From positions 2,966,001 to 3,030,000 of the forward strand of contig JAPXFQ010000256.1 of assembly GCA_028564705.1 (NCBI GenBank): 64,000 nt of DNA. The letters run 5' to 3'. Both the position numbers and the translations under genes were made by a program. The notes under the pieces were generated by a model that did no database searches, was not told the origin of the DNA, and saw only the letters and a program-made list of their open reading frames with translations. This document shows, piece after piece, positions 26,001 to 38,000 of the stretch. The DNA comes from Apricaphanius iberus. Its lineage: Eukaryota > Chordata > Actinopteri > Cyprinodontiformes > Aphaniidae. Position 1 is the first letter of the stretch; the number at the start of each line of letters is the position of its first letter.

Positions 26001-29000
26001 TTGAAAAATATGATTTTATATGTTAGTGACACTTACTTGAATGCCATTTAAAAACTGTACTGTTCATGCAAATAAATGCAGTTCTCCATTTCTGTGGAAG
26101 TATTACATAAATTATCATTGCACATATGTATGTGTGAGTCAGTGAAGGACAAAGCATGATGGTACCTTTTATTTACCTTTTAGTGACAAATGTGGTCCCT
26201 AATCCCTAATACCTGTAAACATCTTCCTTTGGAATTTTATTGCTTCACATGCAAAGAAATACACTGATCTAGTATTGCTAATAACCGTTAGTTTGGTTCT
26301 TGAGTATTAAAATACTAAATCCTTATGTTTTTTTGGCCAATGACCTCCTTCAAAAACATTTAGCACTAATTCTTATTTATTTAGTTCACATCCCAAATAT
26401 ACATTAATATGCACTAACTTGCACAGTAGAAACTGTCTTGGTCCTAATATCAATGGTATTCCTTACTGGAAGTACAGCTAATCAGTGACAAGGAAAATCA
26501 ACAGCACTGCTGGATTAGCTACTATGCAAATGCATGTCAAGGAGCATTGCGCCTAGGTCTTTCAGCTTCCCAGGCTACATTTTCTTTTAAATATTTTAAA
26601 TATGCCCTTGGGAAGTGGCTCTCGGCGAGGACACACGTTTTTTTTCTCCCTCCTCCTCCTGTGTCTTATTCCACAGCTCTGTGTCCTGTGCCTCTATCTG
26701 GAGTGTCTTTTTTTGCATTTTTCTCCGAAACAAAACTGAATAAGGGAAAGATGGAAAAGGTCAGCTGGTGTCTGAATGCTATTGATAAAATCTACTCAAC
26801 TCTACGAAGCACCGGAAAAGGGCATCCGGGTTATGGATATCTGGCTATTTGGATTTATGTGGATCGGGTTCCTGCTGATTGGAATGGGCATGTACTGGAT
26901 CTGCGGCAAAATGGAGCAACAAATACTGAAATTGGAGACATTTCTGGAAGCGATTGGAAGGCTGAAGGAGCCGTCTGAAGCGCAGATTCGTGCTGATGGA
27001 ACTCAGAACCTCACGCCTGGTGAGCTCGAGCACAGGCTAGACGCTGCAAGAGGCGATCTAGCTGGCGCTTGGGACTCACTCACGATTGTCGGACTTGGAG
27101 AAACTGTCAGTGTGGATTGGTGCAACTGGAAATTAATAAAGTAATCTGGAATTTAATTTGGTTGAATTAGACTAGGCTGCACGGTGGCGCAGTGGTTAGC
27201 GCTGTTGCCTTGCAGCAAGAAGGTTGTGGGTTCGTATCCCGGCCCAGGGTCTTTCTGCATGGAGTTTGCATGTTCTCCCGTGTATGCGTGGGTTCTCTCC
27301 GGGTACTCCGGCTTCCTCCCACAGTCCAAAAACATGCATGATAGGTGAATTGATCACTCTAAATTGTCCCTAGGAATGAATGTGAGTGTGAATGGTTGTC
27401 TGTCTCTCTGTGTTGGCCCTGCAACAGACTGGCGTCCTGTTCAGAGTGTACCCTGCCTAACGCCTGATAATTGCTGGGATAGGCTCCAACTGCCCCGTGA
27501 CCCTGAATTGGATAAGCGGTTAAGAAGATGGATGGATGGATGGATGAATTAGACTATGAAAGAAACCGCTGACAGACTGAAGGGGTAGAGAGGAAATTTG
27601 CTCTCCCTGTAATCCAAATAATTATTGTTTTGGCTCCCATGAAGACCTTCGACTTGGTCCACAATCAAATGCCCGTGAAAGGAATGTAAACAAAGTATCC
27701 TCCCCCCGTACACCGACATTTACTGACGCACACACTGACATGGATTCAGACACACACACACACCGTCTCACTGTATCCTAAGGCTCTCTTCTGCACCAGG
27801 AAGCTGGATAACAGCACGATGGCAGCGCGTTAACCTGTGGACTGGAGCTCATACCCGCCCATCCCTCCTAATCTGTCAGTTTTAATGTCTGAATATGTGC
27901 TTAAACGTTTAGGTGTGTTTTTTTCTAATGCCTGTTTTTTGACTCTTGACTAAGGATCAAAACACATGTGAACGCTTTTGTCCCCCACAGTGGAAACACC
28001 CCCCCCCCCCGACATGTATCTGATCTTATCTTTTCATACATGGGAGCGCCGCTCGGTGGCTGCATGCCCAACAGTGACCTGGATCTGTTTGTTGTTGTTG
28101 TTGTATGTAATGATCTTGGACAGGTTGTACTGTAAACTGTAAATTCCATGTATGTTTGTCATACTTGGCCATTAAAGCTGATTCTGAAAAAAAATTCACC
28201 AATAGACTCATTTTTCGCAAAGATTTTGAAGTTACATTCCACATAAAACCCGCAAAGGGATGTATCCATGAAGACTGAAACGCGAATAAATGGAGGTCCA
28301 CTCTACTGTACTACTGATTATTAGAGATGCCAAATGACAAAAAACCAAATGCACTTTACGGTACTACTGGTACTACAAACTGTGTATGTTTCATTGCCAC
28401 AGAAGCCATATTAGTTTTTTGGGGGTTGGGACCGGAAATCCAAAATCCTGTTAGTTTTTCCAAGTTGGGACCCTATAATTCTGATATTTGGAATGCAACA
28501 CGAACCTTCTTTATGCATTTTCCAACAATTCTTTTCCATGTCTGGTTTAATATTTAGTTTCGTCATTTATAATGTGTTTGTTCACATGTCCTACCTTCAC
28601 AATTTTTCTCTGTCTGATTTCCATTCTCAGGTTTACGGGGAACCACTAAGTTGACCATGATTGATGTGTGCAGTGGGATGAGGGGTGTGAGCAAAAATAA
28701 GCTTCCTCATTCTGACTTGGGCCCTATTGTCCTGGCTCTCCTAAGCATGCATAAAACCATCCCCAGCAAGTAAGAGTCGGATCTTCAAGATGACACTGGA
28801 GTAGAGATTTGTAATATATATGTCTCTAAAGTAAATTGTGTTATTATACAGTGGGGCAAAAAACATTTGGCATCCACCATTTGTGCAAGTTGTCCCATTT
28901 AAAAAGGAAGAGGTATGTAATTTTAATCATAGGTACACTTCAAATGGGACGGACAGACCCCAATCTCCAGCACCGTCAAGACCAGAGAGCTGTCTAAAGA

Positions 29001-32000
29001 CCCCAGGGACAGGGGACAAAGGAGTGGCTATGTAGAAAGCATTTAAAGGTTCTGGAGTGGCCTTGCTAATCCCAAACCTCAATCCAATAGGGAATCTGTG
29101 GATAGACTTTAAAGTCCATGTAGCCCAGCGACAGCCGAAAGACATCACAGCTCTAGAGGAATTGATCAAAATACCAGCTACAGTGTGTGCAAACCTAGTG
29201 TAGACTTACAGGAAACATTTGACCACTGTCATTTCCAACAGAGGTTACATTACAAAGTGTTGAAGTGAACTTTTGTTATTGATCCAATACCTATTTGCTG
29301 CACCATTATACACATACATTCTTGAAAAATCATACAATGTGATTTCCTGGATTTTAATTTTACATGCTGTCCCTCACAGCTGAAGTGTACATATACAGAG
29401 CTCTCTCATCTTTTAATTGAGAAAACTTGCACAATCAGTGGCTGCCAAATACTTTTTTGACCCACTTCAAATACAGCTATAGTTCATATTAAATGTTACT
29501 TTCTAACCAATTTTCTTGGAATGGATTGGAATGTATTCATATAGTTAATCCTAAATGATTCACTCCACTGAGAGATTTAGATTTAACTGATCTTTTAATT
29601 TGACCAAGATGTTTCCTCTAAAGAATCTTGGGCATGGCAACATCTCAAGTCAGGTAGTTTAATGGATGCTGCACACTGCTTGTTTCCTAGAATGCAAACA
29701 ACTTTTAGGTTGAATAAAATCAGTTTGAATCTAAATCTGCCAGTGGTATGAATAATTTCAGGCTTAATTGTTTATTCAAATAACAACAGAAGGACTAAAT
29801 GTCTGAAGATTTTGTTCAGATATAAGAACTGTATTTGCACAGGTCCAGTAAGTTGGCGATGCTCCTTCGGGAATCCATGGCTTCAAACTGCCACATTTCT
29901 GTGATTGGTCAAGTTGCTGACTCATTAGCACATCTTCAAGAGTCCTTCTCTACCATTCAACTGGCTTCTCGCATCCGTAGGACTCAGAAGCAGACAAAGG
30001 TACAAACAATAGCTAATTACTCCTAGCTAATTAGTCTAGTAGAGGTCACCCCCAATTTACAGCGAGATTGTTATGGCAGTGGCGCAGTTTTGTGGCTTCC
30101 TCTCCGGTGCGTCAGTCCCCACCGCGAGTGATTCAGATATGGAATGGCTGCAGCACAGTATGTGAACATTAAAGCAGAAACTGCAAGTTCCAAGCAACTA
30201 CCCACACCCCACAGTACCTTGACCAAAGGGAACTGGAACTTCTCACCTGATCCTCATTCGCTCTTGTTGTGCTTAATCCCCTCATGTCCTGTCACTCACC
30301 ATTGGATCCTTGATGTTGCTCCATGCTGTATCTCTCCCTGTGTCCACCCGCCTGCTTGGACGTGTCAGCCTGGTGTCCTGTCTTGTTGTTCCTGCCATCA
30401 TCAATGTCTTAATAAATATCCTAGCACCTTTTCTTCACCTGCATTTAGTCCATACTACATCCTAGACAGTGCTCCTGACACATTTCCCCAGTAATAAGTA
30501 TGATTACCAGTGTTGTCCCCACCACTTTTATGCGGAATTTCCTACCAGTGCACACTCCAAAAAATAAAACTTGTTGGATGAACAGTGAGTGAATAATGAT
30601 TTCAGTAATACAATTTCTTCACCCTTTTTCAAGAAAAAAGGGAATTTCCAGGTTTTATAACAATATACAAATTTTCTGAGTTATTGTGTAGCAAAGTGGT
30701 TAGTGCAGGTGCTCAAGAAACAGATGCCCTGTTCCTTTTTTGAGTTCGAGTCCCATCTCCTACTGTATAGTTTTGTGCCTTATAGCAATCCAAATGTATT
30801 AAGTTGACCCAACATGTTTACATTTAGTTCCCTCAACGAAATTCATTATTGCTAAATCGAGCCAAATCAGTTGGGTGGAAATTATTTACATAATTTTATT
30901 ATATTCACCCAACAAGTTTTTTTTGAGTGCAGATCTAAATTCCACTTGTGCTCCCTGCACAATTTCCATATACAGTGGTCCCTGGTTTATCACTGGGGTT
31001 ATGTTTTAAAAATAACCTGCAACAGGCGAAATCCACAAAGTAGTCAGTTTTATTTTTTACAATTATTATATATGTTTAAAAGCTATAAATCCCCTCTTCA
31101 CACACATTATACATGTTTCTCAGACATACATTAACATTTTCCCACATTTTTCTCTAGTTTAAATACTCTCAAAGTTCAAACCTTTCTAGATTTTAAAACA
31201 TCAAACTATTATTATCTTCAGCCTTGCACCAATAGGGTGCATCTTTTTCCCGGGAGGGCCTCTGTACAGGTGTCTTTTTCCAAGTGAGGAACATCTTTAT
31301 GGGTATAGTTGTTGATGCTATTTTTTTTTCTGAATGAGAAGATTCCTATAAACAGACATATATTTAGCAAAGTGAATGTATTCTATACAGGAGACAGAAC
31401 ACAGAGGAGATTGACAATGACAGAAATCAATCAGGACACAGAACACAATGTGTGTTAGTACACCATAAAAAAGCATGCAGAACTGTAATTTAAAAAACAA
31501 ACAGCGAAACAGTGAGGCCGCGAAAGGTGAACCGTGTCATACTTAAAGAACCACTGTAATCAGTATGAGTGGTAGTTAAAGTACTCTATTCCACTATGGG
31601 GAGCCTAAGTCTCCTCCCCTTCCGGTTGGCCCATGGGTCCCTTGCCCGAAAAAATGATAAATGGAAGTCAATGGAGCGATAAAAGTTATTTCTTGGTGTG
31701 CTTTGTCTTTAGTCCTGAATCACACATATATTGTACCTCAGTTTAAAGTTCTCCTTCACTGGTGTTTTTATAAATTTTTCTGTCTTCTCTGATATGAAAG
31801 AATGCCGTTTGAGTCGGTTTCTGTAAAAAAATAATAATTCCCAGTCTGTTTCAGTTTATACCAGTTCGGTGTGGGAATGGGCGTGGAGACTCATCAAGAT
31901 GTGGTGGGCTTGTTCAGTAAGATTAATGACATGCAAGTTTCTGTACTCTGATTGGCTAACTACAACTCTACTCGTACACTGGCTGTTTACTAAAATCAGT

Positions 32001-35000
32001 AACATGAGACAAAAATGGTGCCGATATTTATACTTAGACAGAGTTTGCCACTCAGTTTAGGCAGCATTACCAAACAAGACCGGGCTCCGGCCTGCAACTG
32101 GCCGCAGCAGAACTCCACACCGCAGCTACCACAGTTACAGCCTTAAGAACACCACACGCCGCAGGCAGACAGGTATTCAGTGCTCTCATTGATAAATTAT
32201 TGTCATCTGCTTAGCAATATGCCTAAATCCAGCAAGTTGTCTTATTTACACACCATGCTGACAAGCGCAGAGAGCTACGGCAGCTATGCAGGACCGGGAG
32301 ATTTAACGAGGGGCAGATTCGGCCGCTGATATTATAGTTCATGGTTTAACTGAAGGTTACATTTGAGGATAGTTAAAACAACAAAATGTCTGGGTGGATG
32401 TGGTCAAAGATAAGCTGTTAGCCGAGGTAGTACATCTCATTGTCATGGGGCATTTTGTAACAATACTTGAAAAGCAAAACACTGGGTGAAAAGTAAAACA
32501 CTACTCAAAGCCTGGGAGCTGGTGTTCCACGGTTATGACGTTACAGATCCTTCTTTTAAGTTCAACCTCGAAACAAAGCCTGTACTGTAATGTCCGTTCT
32601 CCAAGAGCCTCGGCTTTCACCAAGCCAAACAACGATCCTGTGGGCGGTCCAAAGCTAGGTAGGCGAGGCTATGAATGCTAAGTTAGCATTATGACGTGTG
32701 GTAGTTGGGCTTTTTTTAAATCAGGCGTTTTCTGGTCTCTTTTTCTTTATGTAACTTATTCAGGGATTGGAGTTTGTATGAAATTTTTATATGCAGCATG
32801 CTTTCAGAATACAGAGTGACTGATTTTAATGAAAGACAACTCAGTTTTTCAAGATTTTCAGTGGAGGAAAACTTTAAATGATAACTAATGATGTACATAT
32901 CGACTGTGTTTGTCAAGTGATTTGGAATTTATTTGAATGTAAATAATCGCAATTAAAATGCCTACAAATCAGAAGTTAGAAGTTGCATATATGACTTCAA
33001 GAAGCTTGTAGAGCTTCTCCTGCATGCTGGCTCTCACTCCAACGACTTCTTTACCCCCAACATAGCTGCCACTTTCTGCCATGGTCAGATTTATAGTGAT
33101 TTTCTCATTGTTTAATGCTTCTTTCATTGTCCTGGAGGCTAAGACCCTCGTTCTCCTTCTTCTTGTGCAGTTGTAGTCCGCTAAACGTTTTTACACAAAA
33201 CCTAAAGCAACTTTTGCAGCTGGTCGAAAATCTGCGGTTTTTCCGCATCAAAATTAGTCTTTAAAACTGAAGGACATCATATGTTTGATCCATGGCACAT
33301 TTAAAACGGGATCAGAAATTAACTTTTATCGCTGGCAGTATGGGACCCATGGACCGGAAGGAGAAGGACGTGGCTCTCCATAGGCTACAGTTATGGTTTG
33401 TTTCCAGCGGGAGATGCTTTAGCATTCTTCAGATAGAGTAATGTTACAAGTTTTAATGAAGACTCACAGTACGCTGCAGACACCTTCAGGACATTGTTCA
33501 AGCCTTGTTTTTACATTCAAAAGTGGTTACAGTATCTACAGTTCTCTGATTAACTCCTACGCTGTTTATTTAGTTCAAAGTGTTCTAAAAATGCATTGTG
33601 TATGCACAGATGCACAGGTCAGTGTGCCTGTAAAAAGGATATGTATGGTAATTTACTACTAGGATAAAAGCCTCATTGTCTATTCTGAAAAAAATAATCT
33701 ATCAAGAATCGGCACGTATCTTTTATTTTGAAATTTACGGGATTCTTTACACTGATATCATGGGGGCTTACCTGTTTAGCCATATGTTGAAGCTTGACGC
33801 GTTTTGGAACTGTGTCACGTCAAACAAAGAACCTAATCATATCTTTAGTGGAGCGGCCTGGCGAGATGAGACTTCTGGATGACACAGTCAGTATAGACAA
33901 AAGATAGCCTATAATAGTATTTTTTTGCTGTGGAGACTGCGCTGCTGCTATAACAAGCCGCTAATGCATGTGATGTCAATTAGGGGTCAGTCTTTACGGT
34001 GGTCATGTTAAGTTTATCTGTGAATACAATTTTACATTTACATTTTACGCATTTTAGAACTCAAAGGTGAAAACCTGAAGGTGTAAAACTCAAAACGTGG
34101 ACAAAAAAAAAGTCTTCGCTATCATCAATGCTGTTGAACATTGCCATCACAACTGGCTGACCCAATGACCTAAAAAACATCAGAGATGTGTGCAGAACGA
34201 TCTTTTTGAATACCTATCAAAATATTTATCACAAATAGGCAAACTGTGCTTAATAGTTGGGAGTGAGACACAAAACCAACAAAATCTGCCAATTCTGTTA
34301 AGACAAATGGACAGTTTTCAATTAAGAATTGGAGTGGTGGGCTGATGAACAGCCTAACAAAACATAAGTAATTTTCTCAATTGTATTTTTTTATATGTTT
34401 TGTCAGATAAATCAACTATTCCTGTGTTAAGGGAAAGCTGTGTTCTTGATTCCCCCTGGTCAAATTTCCCCTTCAACAAATCGTACCAATGATTTGCCGT
34501 TTTGTCTTATTACTTCCATTTCATAAATAAACCATTTTGAACCACTGAACTTAAACTCATTCTGTAAACTGAAAGGATGAACAGAAGGATGATTAGATTG
34601 TAACAAACTAGTTTTTGAAGGTTGTTTAGTAAATTTTTGTAAGTTGTTAGTAGATACAAAACATTTCACGATAGTACTGATCTAACCAGCGATCATCCAG
34701 TCTGTCAAGAGTCTGATTCTGTAAGTCTTTCAATCTGATCTAGCCGACACCTGCTCTCTGACATCGGGGCTCGCCATGGCTTTTCGGTCTTTCTGACTTT
34801 GCTGCTCTTCCTTTACCTCTTGCTCCAACCCGCGTGTAGGAGATAACAGCTCAGACCGGAGCATCATTCCTCTTGGCGACCTGATAGAAATTTTCTCCCC
34901 CACTGCTGGCAATTTTCAGCCCGTATAATGCCTTCCCCAAAGCAGAGACTTCTTGGCAACTGATAGTGGAGTTCAGAGACATGAAATGGCCAAAGTTTTT

Positions 35001-38000
35001 ACGTTAGTCCTAGGCTGTGAAGGCCTTCCCTGAGAAAGGAGAGGGGAAAGCAGACTACGGTGCAAGCTATTAGCTACCGTAAGCCACCATTAGCTACCAG
35101 GGTTAGCCTAGACGGACATTTCAATCAAAAGGACACGCCCCTAATTATTCATAATTTCAAGATTATATTACATCTCAGCAGAGTTAGAAAAAATTCATCC
35201 CCATTAGAGTTGTTATGACGGTAAACCTGAACTATGTAACCTAAAAATTTTTTTTTTAACCAGGCTGTAAACATGTTTCTGCTGTAAGGTAAATGCTGTA
35301 AAGCATTTTTAACATGGGAGTCAATGGGAATTTGCTCCTTTTTGGAGCCAGCCTGCAGTGGATGTGGGAGGAACGGCAACTTTGCCACTTCCTGGTTGGC
35401 TTCACATTCTGCGGGCGGTGTTTGCCCCTAAACAATCAAAGCTACTAACGATATGAAATGATGAAAAAGCAAAATAAACGCATCCGTTTCCTCTTTTTTT
35501 CAGAAAAGGAATAGATTAGACGAGTCAGAGGAAGTGTAAACTCATTTTGGGCTTTAATAACCCCTAGCCATATTGTGTTATAATTATGTCTTCTGTACAG
35601 CACAGTCTGGCTCAACTAACATGTTTCATCTATGTCCAACAGCAATCTACGTCATGTTCTCCTTGTGGACGAAGTTTGACCAAAGAAAAAAAAGCTCCTC
35701 ATTCTTTGGCCCTGCGAGCATTCCACTCCACAGAAGAGGTAGATGTGGACTTCCGGTCTTTCCGACTACGTGGTGAACTGTATCGCTCTAGTAGTGACCA
35801 GTCCTGTGACACCGTCATCCAGATAAATTCAGATGGCTCGGTCCACTCTAAAGCAGCCCCACGGCTGGCACAACCTGAGTTTGTGCCAATCATACCTTCT
35901 TTGCATCCTAACAAGTCTGAATTGGATGACCCAGAGTTTACTGCGCTTCTACAGCAGCTTCTGAGAATTCCTCAGTTGCATGGAGAGAAGAAGACAGAGG
36001 AATCTACAAAGGGGAACATCGAAGGACTAAGAGCTGAAGGGAAACCACCAGAAAGAGATTGTCTTAAGTGTGACACCTTTGCTGAACTTCAAGAACGTTT
36101 AGGTTGTATCGATGGAAGTGAGGTAACAATGGAAGTTCTCAAGTCTTCCTTGAAAGGTGCTACTCTTAAGAATATTTTAACCAAAACACGGCCTCAGAAA
36201 GAAACATCCAAAGCCCCATATACATTTTTGAATGTGGGTAAGGGTTCCACCCAGGCCTTTCCTAGGGAAAAGCAAACGGATGGTGCTGTCCCTGGAGACA
36301 GTTTTCAGAGAGAGGATTCAGGTCTGTTTGACTGTGAGGAGTGTAGTGCAAACAGTTCTAGTGAAGAACTGATGAATCAAGCTATTGGACTTAGTATGAC
36401 ATTCCCTTCTGAGCTTCCTAAAACTAGAGCTGTTAATACAGGTTACAGTATCCAATCAAAGTGCCTTGAAGCAAGTTCTCAGTGCAAGGCTGCCACCAAT
36501 TTATCAGAACATCAGCCACCGGAGAACCCCGAAGCTGCCGACTGGTTCAAACCAGATAAACGGGCTTCACCTATCGGTAAAAGCTCTCCAATATCACCTT
36601 CGTCCTCTTGTTCCTCTTCACACTCTATGGCTAAAAGTGTCGTACTCAGAGATCACAATGCAAAGGACAGTAAGGAAATGAAGGCCACTATCACAGTGAC
36701 AGTTCAACAGCCGTTGGACAAAACGGGTCAAGATGAACTTGTCTTCTCTATGGTAGAGGAGGTGACTATCAGTGGAGCATATGACAGTGGGACCGCAGGT
36801 GGGAACATTATTTGTATAAGAGAGCCTGCACAATCACAAGAACATCGTCAAACCTCAGTTAACTCTCAACCTATCAGAATTATTGGTGATGTCATCGATG
36901 ACTGTTCAGCTTCCTCTTCCACTGTTGTTCAGCCTACAAGCAAAGAACAAAATAGTGAAAAGGCTCAATATAATTTCAAAAGAGAAAAAAAGATATTGCC
37001 TTCTTTTATTAATCCTATGTTGATGAACATGGACTGTGATGTAGATTGTGCAAAAGAAAAGAAGAGTACTTCTGAAACCTTTAAAAACTCAGCTTCTGAA
37101 CTCAAAAGAAAAAACACCAAAGGTCATGAGGAGAATAATTTAGATAAGCAGACTCAAAGTTGTGGTTCTGAGATGTATCATCTCAAGAAGTCTAATAAGA
37201 CAAGTAGCCAAATCTCTTACAACTCACCAGTCTCAAAAGATAAGGAAATCTGTAAAAAAGTTGTGGAGAACAAAATGTGTGAAAGGAGACTTGAAAATGC
37301 AGAGAAAGGTGATGCTCGACATTGCAAGCATGTTTATTCCACACACAGTCAAAATATCTCAGAGGGGGTAGAAATTGCTTACAGGCAACTTGAGAGCAAC
37401 CACAAGAGAACTGGTGTTTCACCTGGTTGCTATGAAACCATTCCTGTTTCCTCTGTAACAGGTAGCCTACCAAGGGCCTGGCAAAAACCCATCTATAGAG
37501 ATAACCTCTCAAGGGGGGTGACATCATCTACTCCATGTAGCCCTAGGGAAACACTGGAGAGAAAGCACGGCAGAAGGCAGTCTACTGAAAACCACAGCTT
37601 GTCTCCTCAAAAATATATTCCAGAGGTCAAACAAAATTCAGGTTGTGCCCTCAGAAAGGGAAATGAATCGTTTTCTACCTCAAGTCCAACAAGGAAACAT
37701 GATAATACAACCAGCAGACATAGGTCTCCTGCCGATAAGAGTAGTAGGCTTTTTAATACCAAACTAGAGCAGTTGGCTAGCAGGACTAATTCCCTTGGAA
37801 GACCCCCTAGAGAATTTCCAACCATGGAAAGAGGCAGTAGTAACACTTCTATGAGTTCCAAGGAAAGTTCCAAGGGAAGCTATGAAGCTAGCAGTAGAGC
37901 AAGTTATACAGAAAACTATGAGGGAGATTGCACCTTTCCAAGGGCCAATAGGAGCCCAAGGAGAAATCCGCGTTCTGACCGTAGTCATCAGTTATTTCAT

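Larger units (their letters stand above)
26540..28190 (+). mobile_element. Unclassified retroposon-like element split by a SINE
   Basis: The 3' end reads GGCCATTAAAGCTGATTCTG and then an A-run, a frequent fish retroposon terminus. The 5' part holds a small frameshifted ORF with a membrane segment (26750-27144). The 5' edge is uncertain. A 12-C run lies at 27999-28010. Confidence 0.4.
25928..28630 (+). other. kif26b intron 9
   Basis: Contains an unclassified retroposon-like unit (about 26540-28190) interrupted by a full SINE at 27175-27544. The remainder is plain AT-rich sequence. Confidence 0.8.
30000..35642 (+). other. kif26b intron 11, rich in inverted-repeat elements
   Basis: Contains elements at 30549-30932, 30973-31556 and 31594-33383 almost end to end, and a repeat end at 35150-35405. 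No coding sequence is supported. 33390-35140 has no confidently named repeat. Confidence 0.8.

Noticed and set aside
27175..27260. A tRNA gene suggested by A/B-box-like motifs
   Set aside because: The boxes belong to the head of a SINE and no cloverleaf with a proper acceptor stem is seen. The same applies to the minus-strand copy near 59700.
35586..35642. Start of the 1042-codon open frame at 35586 as a separate intronless gene
   Set aside because: The ATG lies upstream of a good acceptor at 35641-35642, and residues after the acceptor continue the KIF26 sequence from exon 11 in phase 0.
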